Virus record (IMG/VR): IMGVR_UViG_3300013307_000044
Location: 1-27,548 of that record
Reading direction: 5' to 3' (one strand)
Source of the DNA: a virus
DNA: 27,548 nucleotides
Shown here: positions 1 through 8,314 of the stretch, in pieces
Numbering within the stretch: the stretch's first letter is position 1
How the letters are laid out: each line of letters opens with the position of its first letter
Position numbers and translations under genes: made by a program
Notes under the pieces: generated by a model
Told to the model about the DNA's origin: nothing
Databases searched by the model: none
The model's input: the letters and a program-made list of their open reading frames with translations, nothing else

Positions 1-1664
1 AATCTGAATACTGGATTGATATGGATTACACCGAAGAAGAGATCAACGCTCTCGGGAAAGTAATTGACCATAATAAAAACTTGGATTATGATTACAGCGT
101 CTTACGTCAGATGGAAGATAAATGTCTGGTGCGTGATGTAATCAACGGAGTAGTACACGAAACTCCTCAGTTCCTGTTTATGGGCCTGGCGATGAAAGTG
201 ATGGAGAAGCAGCCTAAAGAAACTCGTCTCCTGGATGTTACTCAACTGTACACATACACCAGCGATTTGAAGATCAACCTGCCATCTCCGTATCTGACAA
301 CAGTACGTACTCGGATCTTGGGTAGCGCTTCTTGCTGTCTGTTCCGTGCAGATGATACTGCTCAGTCTCAGCGTATCGCTAATACGATTGCTCACGAGTA
401 TACACTGAATAACGCAGGTATTGGTGTTAACATCTCTACTCGTGCTACAGGCCAGGGCGTAAAGAATAACCGAATCGTTCACGGCGGTATGCTTCCTTAC
501 CTTCGTTGGATGGAGAGCAGCGTTGGTGCGTCGAAACAAGCCTCTCGTGGTGGTAGTGCAACAATTACGTTCACCTGCTTGGAGCCGGACTTTGATGACC
601 TTGTACGACTGAAAAACCCAACTACACCAAATAACAAACGTGTAGATAAACTGGACTACTCAGTTGTGGTGAATAACGCATTCCTTCGTCGTGCAGCACA
701 AGGCAAGGAGTGGATGCTGGTGAGTGTTAACGAAGCTCCGGAACTGTATGATGCGCTCTACGCCTCAGAAGAAGAGTTTGAGGAAGTATATGAGCGTGTA
801 AGTCGTAAACGAATCAAGAAGACTGTGGTTAAGGCTCGTGATATGCTGGTGGAAATCATCAAGCAACGTGCAGAGACCGGACGTATTTATATTTTCTTCG
901 CAGATAACGTAAACCGTCATACACCTTTCTTGGACACGATCTTCCAGTCAAATTTGTGTCAGGAGATCTTCTTGCCTACAAAGGCATTCCAGAAAATGAG
1001 TGATCTGGATACTGGTGAGAATACTGATACATCAGAACTGGCGCTGTGCTTCCTAGCTTCTATTGTTGCAGGACGTGTTACACCAGAAGAGTACGAGGAT
1101 GTTGCTTACTACACAGTATTAACGATTGACAACATTATCGAAGATATGGTATATCCATTCTATCATAATGAAGTAACAGCTAAGGCTCGTCGTTCTATCG
1201 GTGTTGGTATCACAAACTTAGCTCACTACCTGGCAGCAAGTGACGCATCTTATACCGACGAAAAAGGTAAGGTGTTAATGCACGAACTGGCAGAACGCCA
1301 TTACTTCTGGTTGGCTAAAGCCTCTCTTCGCTTAGGTAAAGAGAAAGGTAATGCCGAGTGGATGGATAAAACCAAATGGCCTCAAGGTTGGTTGCCTATT
1401 GACACTTACTCTAAAGCTGTGGATGATATTGCAGACTTTGAGTTGAAGATGGATTGGGAAACACTCCGTTCAGAGATCATCGCTAACGGAGGTATCCGTA
1501 ATAGTGTGCTGACCGCAGTTGCACCGAATGAATCATCTTCTTTGGTGAGTAATACAACAAACAGTCTGTACCCTGTGCGTGACACAATTATCTTTAAGCA
1601 GAGTCAGAAAGGTAACGTACTGTTCATCGTTCCTGAATATGATCGACTGAAAGATAAATACTAG
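1..1664 (+). CDS. nrdA: Class Ia ribonucleotide reductase large subunit, main part (5' end off-window, ends at in-frame TAG)
   Basis: This is the catalytic body of NrdA, which reduces ribonucleoside diphosphates to deoxyribonucleoside diphosphates together with NrdB. The frame is open from the first bases of the window, so the ATG at 21 is internal (it lies in the conserved DYTEEE segment) and the true start is upstream. Numbered from that Met, C105 (SASCCLFR) and C343 (ALCFLA) match the redox pair C225/C462 of the E. coli enzyme. N311, C313 and E315 in NLCQEI match N437/C439/E441, the thiyl-radical site. The frame stops at TAG 1662-1664, exactly where family members continue with a Y-E-L-L-W-type segment. 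The homologous C-terminal part follows in the same frame with no insertion. Without that part, the radical-transfer tyrosines and the tail cysteines are missing. Identity is certain; whether the split gene is functional is not. Confidence 0.97.
   Translation, partial: SEYWIDMDYTEEEINALGKVIDHNKNLDYDYSVLRQMEDKCLVRDVINGVVHETPQFLFMGLAMKVMEKQPKETRLLDVTQLYTYTSDLKINLPSPYLTTVRTRILGSASCCLFRADDTAQSQRIANTIAHEYTLNNAGIGVNISTRATGQGVKNNRIVHGGMLPYLRWMESSVGASKQASRGGSATITFTCLEPDFDDLVRLKNPTTPNNKRVDKLDYSVVVNNAFLRRAAQGKEWMLVSVNEAPELYDALYASEEEFEEVYERVSRKRIKKTVVKARDMLVEIIKQRAETGRIYIFFADNVNRHTPFLDTIFQSNLCQEIFLPTKAFQKMSDLDTGENTDTSELALCFLASIVAGRVTPEEYEDVAYYTVLTIDNIIEDMVYPFYHNEVTAKARRSIGVGITNLAHYLAASDASYTDEKGKVLMHELAERHYFWLAKASLRLGKEKGNAEWMDKTKWPQGWLPIDTYSKAVDDIADFELKMDWETLRSEIIANGGIRNSVLTAVAPNESSSLVSNTTNSLYPVRDTIIFKQSQKGNVLFIVPEYDRLKDKY
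1662..1664 (+). other. In-frame amber codon inside nrdA
   Basis: TAG interrupts a frame that is otherwise continuous and homologous to NrdA on both sides. The codons before it encode RLKDKY and those after it encode IAWDVPHKH. E. coli and T4 NrdA have Glu at the start of the matching YELLWEMP segment. A single-base change from CAG (Gln) or GAG (Glu) would create it. TAG is otherwise rare as a terminator here: I found it ending only one other gene, at 16646-16648. Confidence 0.9.
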
Positions 1665-1985
1665 ATTGCCTGGGATGTACCTCATAAGCATATGGCTGAA
1701 TGCTACGGCATCTTCACTAAGTTTATGGATCAGGGTATCTCTTGTGATGAATGGGCTGATTACACCAAGTCAGAAGACGGAAAACTGTCTTACAAGACGG
1801 AGATTCAGTTTATCCTGACAATGGCTAAGCTGGGGGCTAAATCTCTGTACTATATGAACAGCCGCACCAAATCCTCTGAAACAATGGCAGATCAAGATCT
1901 TAAAGCCTTGGGTATGGAAGCAAATGCACTTGAACAGCTTCCTGACGAAGAGGAAGAAGATGGTTGTGAAGCGTGTAAAATGTGA
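1665..1985 (+). CDS. nrdA: Class Ia ribonucleotide reductase large subunit, C-terminal part (in frame after TAG)
   Basis: This is the last ~106 residues of NrdA, in the same frame as the upstream part. It carries the LYYMN motif, equivalent to the Y730/Y731 pair that passes the radical from NrdB. It ends in a GCEACKM tail, equivalent to the C754/C759 tail that shuttles electrons from glutaredoxin or thioredoxin. The tail here is C-x2-C, while E. coli has C-x4-C. If translated on its own, the first ATG is at 1692. It has no convincing Shine-Dalgarno sequence and lies 27 bases after the stop, so readthrough or weak reinitiation would be needed. The stop TGA is followed at once by a strong terminator. 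Confidence 0.93.
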   Translation: MAWDVPHKHMAECYGIFTKFMDQGISCDEWADYTKSEDGKLSYKTEIQFILTMAKLGAKSLYYMNSRTKSSETMADQDLKALGMEANALEQLPDEEEEDGCEACKM

Positions 1986-1987
1986 AT

Positions 1988-2010
1988 AAAGGGCTTCGGC
2001 CCTTTTTCTT
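1988..2010 (+). terminator. Intrinsic terminator after nrdA
   Basis: A 7-bp stem AAAGGGC/GCCCTTT closes a TTCG tetraloop and is followed by a T-rich run. It sits three bases after the nrdA stop codon. Confidence 0.9.
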
Positions 2011-2021
2011 TGGGAGTAAGA

Positions 2022-2501
2022 ATGTACCTACCGATAAATGATGGCGTAGATCATATTAACATCTACACCAAAGGAAAGACGCTTCTAGGTAGACGGTTAA
2101 CGAACTTATCCAATGATAAAGTTGAAGTTACTGGTTACGGAAAGTTTGCATCTCTCGAAGGTTTCTGGTATTATTATCTGACGGGATCTAAAGACGAATC
2201 TCTCAGAGGTATGTCTGGATTCGAAGCAAAGAAGCACGGACGTAAGATCGAAGGCAGGATTGAAGAAGGAATGACCGAAGAACACAAAGATGTGTTAAGA
2301 GAAGCTATCCGGTGCAAACTACGTCAGAATAAAGACCTGCTTAAAATGTTGGTGGAATCTACTCTACCTCTCACTCATTATTATTTCTACGGGAAAGAAG
2401 ATAACCCCCGAGTTCACTACTTGGAGCAGTTTGATTGGATTACCGAGGAAATAGAAAGAATACGAACAGTATGTAAGGAGCACTATGGGATCTCTAATTG
2501 A
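2022..2501 (+). CDS. NADAR-like (YbiA/DUF1768-type) protein
   Basis: This 159-residue protein resembles the NADAR superfamily, N-glycosidases linked to NAD/ADP-ribose metabolism. Visible family features are LTNLSN (26-31), FASLEGFW with the conserved Glu46, AKKHGRKI (69-76), LREAIRCKLRQN (92-103) and a PLTHYYFYG segment near 116-124. Length is normal for the family. The ATG at 2022 was chosen because GGGAG lies five bases upstream; an in-frame TTG at 2010 falls inside the terminator. A bacterial NADAR protein is reported to remove ADP-ribose from guanine and act as the antitoxin of DarT-type toxins. A phage copy could therefore protect phage DNA or RNA (inference). Family assignment rests on motif pattern only. 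Confidence 0.7.
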   Translation: MYLPINDGVDHINIYTKGKTLLGRRLTNLSNDKVEVTGYGKFASLEGFWYYYLTGSKDESLRGMSGFEAKKHGRKIEGRIEEGMTEEHKDVLREAIRCKLRQNKDLLKMLVESTLPLTHYYFYGKEDNPRVHYLEQFDWITEEIERIRTVCKEHYGISN

Positions 2502-2640
2502 AGTTAAACTATCACTAGGTGAACTATCAGCCTTGATTGACCTTATTGAGATGGCTCAAGATCACAATATTTCCCTGAGCGACTCTCAGAAGGAAGTTTA
2601 TAAATATTTACAAAGCAAAGAAGCGGAGGAACTAATCTAA
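2485..2640 (+). CDS. Small protein between NADAR-like gene and nrdB
   Basis: This 51-residue protein starts at an ATG overlapping the end of the NADAR-like gene by 17 bases, with TAAGGAG four bases upstream. Its TAA shares one base with the nrdB ATG (TAATG), which implies coupled translation. It is mostly helical by composition (SLGELSALIDLIEMAQ near residues 9-24), followed by a polar second half. I do not recognise the family. Its place directly before nrdB may be a matter of packing rather than function. Confidence 0.8.
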   Translation: MGSLIEVKLSLGELSALIDLIEMAQDHNISLSDSQKEVYKYLQSKEAEELI

Positions 2641-3734
2641 TGGCAGCAATCAACCTTAAGAATGACAACTATAAAAGCGGCATCTACCCTGTATTCTTAG
2701 GACAACAGTTAGGCATCTACGACAGTATCAATAAAGCCTATCCAGAAATGTTTGACCTGTATAAAAAGCAAAAGGCGCAAGATTGGGCAGAGGATGAAGT
2801 TGATCTAGACCAGTCACGTAAAGACTTTGCAACCTGCTCTCAGAACAACTTTGACGTTATGATCAAGACGCTTAGTTTTCAGTGGGAAAACGACTCCCTA
2901 GCAAAATCAATTATCACATTGTTTGCTCCGTTCTTGACAAACAATGAAGCAAGTGCAATGATGCTGAAACAATCTGAGGTGGAACTGCTTCACGCACTCA
3001 CCTATTCAGAGATTGTGCGTCAGTGCGTTAAAGACCCAAACAAAGTTATTGATGAAATCGTTAAGAACGAAAGCATCTTCAACCGTATGGGTATCGTAGA
3101 AGAAGTAATGTCAGAACTTGAGATTGCAGGACACAAGTACGCTCTCGGGATGCTGACAGTAGAGAATGACGGCCCTTATATCAGACAGCTTCTGCTGGAA
3201 GGTATGGTTGCTCTGATTGCCTTAGAAGGTATTCAGTTTATGTCTTCGTTCTCTGCAACGTTTGCCCTGGCTGAACAAGGCTTGTTCATCGGTGCAGCTA
3301 AACTGGTTCAGAAAATTATGCTGGATGAAATGTTGCACGTCCGTATGGACTATGCTATCATCGACGCATTGTTAAAAGATCCTGTTTGGGCAGAAGCCTA
3401 TGAAACAGCTAAACCACGTCTGAAACTTATCTTAGACACGGTGGTTGACCAGGAACGACAGTGGGCTAAGTATATGTTTAGCGAAGGACGTGTTGTTGTA
3501 GGCTTGAATGAAGTACTGATGATGGAATGGGTGTATTACAATTGTGCTCCTATTTATCGTCGTCTGAAACTCAAAGCAGACTTCAAAGCCCCTAAGCAAA
3601 ACCCTACTCCTTGGATGGACTTCTGGACTGATCCAGATAAAACTCAAGCAGCAGCACAAGAGATTCAGCTCACAAACTATAAACTCAACTCAATGAAACA
3701 AGATTTCAGCGACGAAGAGAAATTTGATTTTTAA
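2640..3734 (+). CDS. nrdB: Class Ia ribonucleotide reductase small subunit
   Basis: This is the radical-generating beta subunit (364 residues, normal length) that pairs with NrdA. The di-iron ligands are visible: D85 (ENDSLA), E115 and H118 (VELLH), E196 (ALEGIQF), and E230 with H233 (LDEMLH). The radical tyrosine is Y122, with the same E-x2-H-x3-Y spacing as in E. coli. The acidic C-terminus FSDEEKFDF is the usual NrdA-docking tail. The start overlaps the previous stop (TAATG), and GGAGG lies about ten bases upstream. This subunit is intact, in contrast to the interrupted nrdA. Confidence 0.98.
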   Translation: MAAINLKNDNYKSGIYPVFLGQQLGIYDSINKAYPEMFDLYKKQKAQDWAEDEVDLDQSRKDFATCSQNNFDVMIKTLSFQWENDSLAKSIITLFAPFLTNNEASAMMLKQSEVELLHALTYSEIVRQCVKDPNKVIDEIVKNESIFNRMGIVEEVMSELEIAGHKYALGMLTVENDGPYIRQLLLEGMVALIALEGIQFMSSFSATFALAEQGLFIGAAKLVQKIMLDEMLHVRMDYAIIDALLKDPVWAEAYETAKPRLKLILDTVVDQERQWAKYMFSEGRVVVGLNEVLMMEWVYYNCAPIYRRLKLKADFKAPKQNPTPWMDFWTDPDKTQAAAQEIQLTNYKLNSMKQDFSDEEKFDF

Positions 3735-3743
3735 GGAGCACTA

Positions 3744-4004
3744 ATGACAGCAGTATATCAGAAGCCAGTGTATGATGTTGTAGTCGGTGACGAGATCCTA
3801 TATACAGAAGATGAAGACGGTGGAAACCAGATCTTCAAGAAAGTAGTAGGTGAACCGTTCACTGTTTATGAACCATATGACACTAATAAGTATGGGACTT
3901 TCTGGGCAAGTGGAGATGTAATTTTCCAGCTTGAAGACGATACATACACTGGCGGTGATCGTGGAACGATTATCACTGTCAAAGACCAATCAGCAGGAGA
4001 GTAA
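3744..4004 (+). CDS. Small acidic protein of unknown function
   Basis: This 86-residue protein starts nine bases after nrdB with a clear AAGGAG site. It is rich in Asp/Glu and Tyr, with beta-type hydrophobic alternation (YDVVVGDEILY near residues 10-20) that could form a small SH3-like barrel. It has no signal peptide, membrane segment or recognised motif. It is followed two bases later by a second small acidic gene with a similar opening style, so the two may be related in fold. Confidence 0.8.
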   Translation: MTAVYQKPVYDVVVGDEILYTEDEDGGNQIFKKVVGEPFTVYEPYDTNKYGTFWASGDVIFQLEDDTYTGGDRGTIITVKDQSAGE

Positions 4005-4006
4005 TA

Positions 4007-4225
4007 ATGACTACGAGTATTGTTAAACTGTCAGACATTAAGAAAGGCGATTATCTGGAAGTTCAAGAAGACTTCTATATGACTGCCAATCAGGACGCAG
4101 AACTATTAACAGAAGATGTGGATTTCCCTATTCATATCGATGCTGGTAATTGGTTAGTTGTTACCGATACCCAAGCTTTCATCTACGGCCCTGCCGATTT
4201 GGAACTTACTTTAGTAACATCGTAA
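4007..4225 (+). CDS. Small acidic protein of unknown function
   Basis: This 72-residue protein starts at an ATG that follows the previous stop by two bases (TAATAATG), with AGGAG about seven bases upstream. It contains KLSDIKKGDYLEVQEDFYM near residues 7-25, a pattern typical of a small beta barrel. I do not recognise it. It is the last gene before a strong terminator that separates the nrdB unit from the rhamnose cassette. Confidence 0.8.
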   Translation: MTTSIVKLSDIKKGDYLEVQEDFYMTANQDAELLTEDVDFPIHIDAGNWLVVTDTQAFIYGPADLELTLVTS

Positions 4226-4230
4226 TATTC

Positions 4231-4252
4231 AAGGGGCTTCGGCCCCTTTTTT
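4231..4252 (+). terminator. Intrinsic terminator before rml cassette
   Basis: A stem AAGGGGC/GCCCCTT with a TTCG loop is followed by six T residues. Confidence 0.9.
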
Positions 4253-4267
4253 AGATTGATGAGACGT

Positions 4268-5257
4268 ATGAGAATTCTAGTAACAGGTGGAGCAGGCTTT
4301 ATTGGAAGTGCTGTTGTTCGCCAACTTCTTGAGACCACTGACGCTCAGATAGCTGTCGTGGATAAAATGGGATATGCGTCTGATCTGAGAAACGCACCTA
4401 TTCTGGAAAACCAAAGAGTAGTGTTTTATGAGTTTGACCTGGCGTTGCCGTTCAGAGTAAACTCTATGATCGAAGATTTCGATCCACACATCATTATGCA
4501 TCTCGCAGCAGAGAGTCACGTTGACAATTCTATCGGAGATCCTGCGCCATTTATTTATTCGAACATAATTGGAACTTTCAACTTACTGGAAGCAGTAAGG
4601 AATCGTTCCAACAGTTTAATGTTGTTCCATCACATTTCAACCGACGAGGTGTATGGGGATCTGAGTGATCGAGAAGAAGAGAATGCCAAGTTCAAGGAGA
4701 CAGATGCCTACGATCCTAGTAGCCCTTATTCTGCATCTAAAGCAGCCAGTGATCATTTAGTCAGATCTTGGGGAAGAACATATAAAATCCCTGTGGTGGT
4801 AACAAACTGCTCTAACAACTACGGGCCATACCATCACCCTGAAAAACTAATCCCTTCTGTAATCACAAATGCGCTAAAAGGTAGTCCGATCCGTGTCTAC
4901 GGCAAGGGAAACCAAATTCGTGATTGGCTATATGTAGAAGATCACGCAAGAGCGCTGATTCAGGTAGCAACAAGCGGTAAAGATGGTGAGACATATAACA
5001 TTGGTGGATGTAACGAACGTACCAATCTACAGGTCGTACAAGCGATTCTAAGCCGTCTTAAAGAAAAGACAGGCAAAGACTACAGTCAACTCGTTACGCA
5101 CGTCCCAGACCGTCCAGTGCACGATTATCGCTATGCTATCAATGCTGACAAGATTATTTCTGAATTGGGCTGGTATCCGCAGGAAACCTTCGAGTCAGGT
5201 ATTGTGAAAACTGTCGATTGGTATCTGGAAAACTTGGATTGGGTAGAGGGTAAATAA
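4268..5257 (+). CDS. rmlB: dTDP-glucose 4,6-dehydratase
   Basis: RmlB converts dTDP-glucose to dTDP-4-keto-6-deoxyglucose, the second step of dTDP-L-rhamnose synthesis. The 329-residue protein is a full-length extended SDR. It has a Rossmann NAD motif TGGAGFIG (6-13), the catalytic T125-D126-E127 (STDEVYG), Y154-x3-K158 (YSASK), and [17 protein letters not shown] (180-196), which is typical of RmlB. I chose the ATG at 4268 because MRILVTGG is the usual family N-terminus. An ATG at 4259 would add three residues, and no strong ribosome site decides between them. The stop overlaps the rmlA start (TAATG). Confidence 0.97.
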   Translation: MRILVTGGAGFIGSAVVRQLLETTDAQIAVVDKMGYASDLRNAPILENQRVVFYEFDLALPFRVNSMIEDFDPHIIMHLAAESHVDNSIGDPAPFIYSNIIGTFNLLEAVRNRSNSLMLFHHISTDEVYGDLSDREEENAKFKETDAYDPSSPYSASKAASDHLVRSWGRTYKIPVVVTNCSNNYGPYHHPEKLIPSVITNALKGSPIRVYGKGNQIRDWLYVEDHARALIQVATSGKDGETYNIGGCNERTNLQVVQAILSRLKEKTGKDYSQLVTHVPDRPVHDYRYAINADKIISELGWYPQETFESGIVKTVDWYLENLDWVEGK

Positions 5258-6135
5258 TGAAAGGAATTATTCTGGCTGGCGGGAGTGGAACCCGCCTACA
5301 TCCAGTGACAAAAGGCGTAAGCAAACAGTTATTGCCTGTCTATGATAAACCAATGGTGTACTATCCACTCTCAGTGCTTATGCTAGCAGGAATACGTGAG
5401 ATTCTAATCATCACTACACCCAAAGATAAGGCAGCATTCGTAGAGCTACTTGGGGATGGGAGTACTTGGGGATTAACCCTGTCCTATGCTACACAAGATC
5501 AGCCTAACGGTTTGGCAGAAGCATTCATTATTGGGGAAGACTTCATTGCAGGTGATGATGTTGCGTTGGTATTAGGAGATAATCTATTCTTTGGGGAAAG
5601 CTTCACAGAGAAACTAATTCGAGTCCGAACCAGGGTGGAACAATATGGAGGTGCGGGTATCTTTGCTTATGAGGTAAAAGACCCTCAGAGATTTGGTGTT
5701 GTCTGTAAAGACGAACGCAACCGTGTGGTGTCTATCGAAGAAAAGCCAACTGACCCTAAGTCAAACCTAGCTGTAACAGGCTTGTACTTCTATGATTATA
5801 CAGTTGTAGAAAAAGCGAAAAGTGTTAAACCTTCCAAGCGGGGAGAGTTAGAGATTACCGATATAAATAACTTTTATATCGAAGATGAAAATCTTTCTGT
5901 AGAGGTATTGGGGCGTGGTTTTGCTTGGTTAGATACAGGAACACACGAAAGTCTTCTGGAAGCCGCTGGATATGTAAGAACACTCCAACGACAGCAAGGA
6001 ACTTATATTGCCTGCTTGGAAGAGATTGCTTTCAAGAAGGGCTGGATTAATCGAGAACAACTGTTAGCCAGTGGTCAGGAGTTGTCTAAGATCGAATACG
6101 GATCATACATTTTAAAATTGTTTGGAGACTATTAA
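5257..6135 (+). CDS. rmlA: Glucose-1-phosphate thymidylyltransferase
   Basis: RmlA joins glucose-1-phosphate and dTTP to make dTDP-glucose, the entry step of the rhamnose pathway. The protein (292 residues, normal for the short RmlA type) opens with the nucleotide-binding loop GGSGTRLHP (8-16), followed by [12 protein letters not shown]. Further on are [12 protein letters not shown] and [15 protein letters not shown], all standard for the family. The start overlaps the rmlB stop by one base. By using dTTP it links the pathway to the nucleotide supply made by the phage reductase. Confidence 0.97.
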   Translation: MKGIILAGGSGTRLHPVTKGVSKQLLPVYDKPMVYYPLSVLMLAGIREILIITTPKDKAAFVELLGDGSTWGLTLSYATQDQPNGLAEAFIIGEDFIAGDDVALVLGDNLFFGESFTEKLIRVRTRVEQYGGAGIFAYEVKDPQRFGVVCKDERNRVVSIEEKPTDPKSNLAVTGLYFYDYTVVEKAKSVKPSKRGELEITDINNFYIEDENLSVEVLGRGFAWLDTGTHESLLEAAGYVRTLQRQQGTYIACLEEIAFKKGWINREQLLASGQELSKIEYGSYILKLFGDY

Positions 6136-6687
6136 GTGAAAGTAAAGAGTTTTGATATTGAGGGGTTGAAACTTTTCAGTCCCAAGATCTTCGGGGATGA
6201 AAGAGGTTATTTCTACGAGTCTTTCAACCAAGCGGATTATGACGAACACATTGGTTATGAGATATTCGTTCAGGACAACGTTTCCAAGTCTAAGAGAGGA
6301 GTGCTTCGTGGTATGCACTTCCAGACACAGAACCCTCAAGGTAAACTTGTCCGTGTAATGTCGGGTAGCGTCTACGATGTAGCTGTTGACCTGAGAGAAG
6401 GATCTTCTACCTTTGGTCAGTGGGAAGGCGTGGTTTTGAGTGATCGTAATAAGGATATCTTCTGGATTCCACCTGGCTTTGCTCACGGTTTTGTTGTAAT
6501 GAGCGAAGAGGTTATTTTTGAATACAAATGCACTCAGTTCTATCACCCAGCCTCAGAGGTAAGTTTGGCTTGGGATGATCCTGATGTTGGGATTGATTGG
6601 GGATTTGACTTAATGGGCAAGAACTTCAAAGTCACTCTATCGGATAAAGATGCAAATGCAAAATCACTTAAGGAGATCTTTGGATGA
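6136..6687 (+). CDS. rmlC: dTDP-4-dehydrorhamnose 3,5-epimerase
   Basis: RmlC epimerises dTDP-4-keto-6-deoxyglucose at C3 and C5. The 183-residue cupin contains LRGMHFQ with the catalytic base H61, PQGKLVRV with K70, and EYKCTQFYHP with Y130, the usual acid/base set. It starts with GTG directly after the rmlA TAA, with GGAG eight bases upstream. Its TGA overlaps the rmlD ATG by four bases (ATGA), so the cassette is translated as a coupled unit. Confidence 0.96.
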   Translation: MKVKSFDIEGLKLFSPKIFGDERGYFYESFNQADYDEHIGYEIFVQDNVSKSKRGVLRGMHFQTQNPQGKLVRVMSGSVYDVAVDLREGSSTFGQWEGVVLSDRNKDIFWIPPGFAHGFVVMSEEVIFEYKCTQFYHPASEVSLAWDDPDVGIDWGFDLMGKNFKVTLSDKDANAKSLKEIFG

Positions 6688-7505
6688 AATATTTAGTCTT
6701 TGGTGGATATGGGCAGCTAGGATCTGCCCTAGCAAAATATAAGCCAGAAGGTGTTCAGGTTATTCAGCTAGATAGCGGAGCAGATATCACTGATTACTTC
6801 AAGGTTAAATCTATTATTGATGAAGTTATGCCTGACGTTGTGGTTAACTGTGCAGCCTACACAAACGTTAATAAAGCAGAACAGGAACAAGATAAAGCAT
6901 TCTCCATTAATGCTCTTGGGCCTTCTATTCTGACCAAGCTTTGTTCAGACCGTCAGATCCGATTCATTCATATTTCATCGGACTATGTTTTCGATGGAAG
7001 AAAATCTGCACCTTATAACTCTTGGGATGATACAAACCCTCTGAACGTGTACGGGGTGACAAAAGAAGCAGGAGAGATCTTTGCATCTGGTCACAAGTGG
7101 TATAGCCCTCTGGTAATTAGAACATCTTGGGTGTATAGTGAGTTTGGAAACAACTTTGCTAAGACCATTCTGAAACGATTAGAAAATGGTATCACCGAGT
7201 TCAACGTAGTAGATGATCAGATAGGCACACCGACATACGCCGGACACATCGCGGAAGCTATCTTTGAATATTATGGCAAAGGCGACCTGTTCTTAGAGAC
7301 AGGTATTGTTCACTTCTCGGGTAATCGAGCATTGAGTTGGTATGACTTCACAAAGTTATTGACACAGGATGTTGATTCTGTTATAGTCTCTCCAACGAAA
7401 ACAGTGTCGCAAGTAGAGCGTCCAGCGTATTCCGCTTTAGCCTCTTCTTTTGGTATTTATAGCGATATCGAAGAAGGTATTCTGAGAACAAAACAAAATC
7501 TTTAA
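6684..7505 (+). CDS. rmlD: dTDP-4-dehydrorhamnose reductase
   Basis: RmlD performs the last step, reducing the keto sugar to dTDP-L-rhamnose. The 273-residue SDR has the GGYGQLG cofactor loop (7-13), NCAAYTNVNKAE, SDYVFDG (99-105) and the Y123-x3-K127 catalytic pair (YGVTK). Length is slightly shorter than typical bacterial RmlD but the family core is complete. With rmlB, rmlA and rmlC it forms a complete four-enzyme pathway in one tight operon. No rhamnosyltransferase is present in the window, so the acceptor (host surface sugar, virion protein or DNA) cannot be told. Confidence 0.94.
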   Translation: MKYLVFGGYGQLGSALAKYKPEGVQVIQLDSGADITDYFKVKSIIDEVMPDVVVNCAAYTNVNKAEQEQDKAFSINALGPSILTKLCSDRQIRFIHISSDYVFDGRKSAPYNSWDDTNPLNVYGVTKEAGEIFASGHKWYSPLVIRTSWVYSEFGNNFAKTILKRLENGITEFNVVDDQIGTPTYAGHIAEAIFEYYGKGDLFLETGIVHFSGNRALSWYDFTKLLTQDVDSVIVSPTKTVSQVERPAYSALASSFGIYSDIEEGILRTKQNL

Positions 7506-7516
7506 TAGGAGAAAAG

Positions 7517-7771
7517 ATGGTATTCACTATTTATGGCAAACCAAACTGCCCATATTGCACTCGTGCAACTGAAACTTTAATTTCCAAAGGTATTCACTTC
7601 GTGTACCTTACACTGGATGAAGATTTCACAGTACCAGAACTTATTGAACTGGTAGTTGCGAAAACAGGAGTTCGTCCCTCTACATTCCCTCAGATTTTCG
7701 TAAGAGATGAAGAGGAAACGGACACAACACACGTAGGAGGCTTTACTGAGTTAGTAAACTTCCTTAAGTAA
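7517..7771 (+). CDS. Glutaredoxin
   Basis: This 84-residue glutaredoxin has a C11-P-Y-C14 redox motif, a TFPQIF cis-proline loop and a C-terminal GGFTEL, which are the standard glutathione-binding elements. It probably reduces the C-terminal cysteine tail of the phage NrdA. A strong AGGAG site precedes the ATG. It lies after rmlD rather than next to nrdAB. Confidence 0.93.
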   Translation: MVFTIYGKPNCPYCTRATETLISKGIHFVYLTLDEDFTVPELIELVVAKTGVRPSTFPQIFVRDEEETDTTHVGGFTELVNFLK

Positions 7772-7782
7772 AAGGAAAATAG

Positions 7783-8283
7783 ATGCCTAATGTATCAGAC
7801 GTTTTCGGTATGTTGAAGCTGGACGAAGGTTTAAAGCTTAAGACATATAAGGACACAGAAGGTTACTGGACTATTGGGATCGGTCATCTTTTAACTAAGA
7901 AACCGTCCCTGGATGTAGCAATAAGTGTTTTGGATTCTCAAGTAGGTAGAAAGACTCAAGGGTCTATCACCGAAGACGAAGCCCGAAAGCTGTTCCAAAG
8001 TGATGTTAACTCTGCTGTTAAGTCGATCAAGGTTGATTCAACACTCGGCCCACTTTACGCCAAATATGATGATGCAAGGAAACAAGCACTGATTAATATG
8101 GTGTTCCAAATGGGGAGTGCAGGCACTGCATCTTTCAAAAATAGCTTAGGCTTGATTGCGGATAAGAATTACGCAGTTGCTGGGGCTAATATGAGGAAGA
8201 GTAAGTGGTATCGCCAGACGCCGAATAGAGCAGAACGTGTTATTAAGGTGTTAACAACAGGCACATTTGATGCCTACAACTAA
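7783..8283 (+). CDS. T4-type lysozyme (endolysin)
   Basis: This 166-residue N-acetylmuramidase is close to T4 gpe in length and sequence pattern (YKDTEGYWTIGIGHLLTK, ALINMVFQMG, KWYRQTPNRAERVI). The catalytic triad is E15, D24 and T30, matching E11/D20/T26 of T4. It cleaves peptidoglycan at lysis. It has no signal peptide, so it should need a holin to cross the inner membrane; no clear holin is identified here. It is followed by a hairpin that overlaps the space before phoH. Confidence 0.96.
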   Translation: MPNVSDVFGMLKLDEGLKLKTYKDTEGYWTIGIGHLLTKKPSLDVAISVLDSQVGRKTQGSITEDEARKLFQSDVNSAVKSIKVDSTLGPLYAKYDDARKQALINMVFQMGSAGTASFKNSLGLIADKNYAVAGANMRKSKWYRQTPNRAERVIKVLTTGTFDAYN

Positions 8284-8285
8284 TT

Positions 8286-8303
8286 AAGGGGCTTTGCCCC
8301 TTT
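8286..8303 (+). terminator. Weak intrinsic terminator after lysozyme
   Basis: A stem AAGGGGC/GCCCCTT with a TTT loop is followed by only a short T run, so termination may be partial and phoH may be reached by readthrough. Confidence 0.65.
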
Positions 8304-8314
8304 CAGGAGCAATA

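Noticed and set aside
102-539. 145-codon minus-strand frame inside nrdA
   Set aside because: It lies fully antisense to a certain NrdA region and has no ribosome site or plausible protein pattern.
6112-6546. 144-codon minus-strand frame inside rmlC
   Set aside because: Antisense shadow of a confirmed gene.
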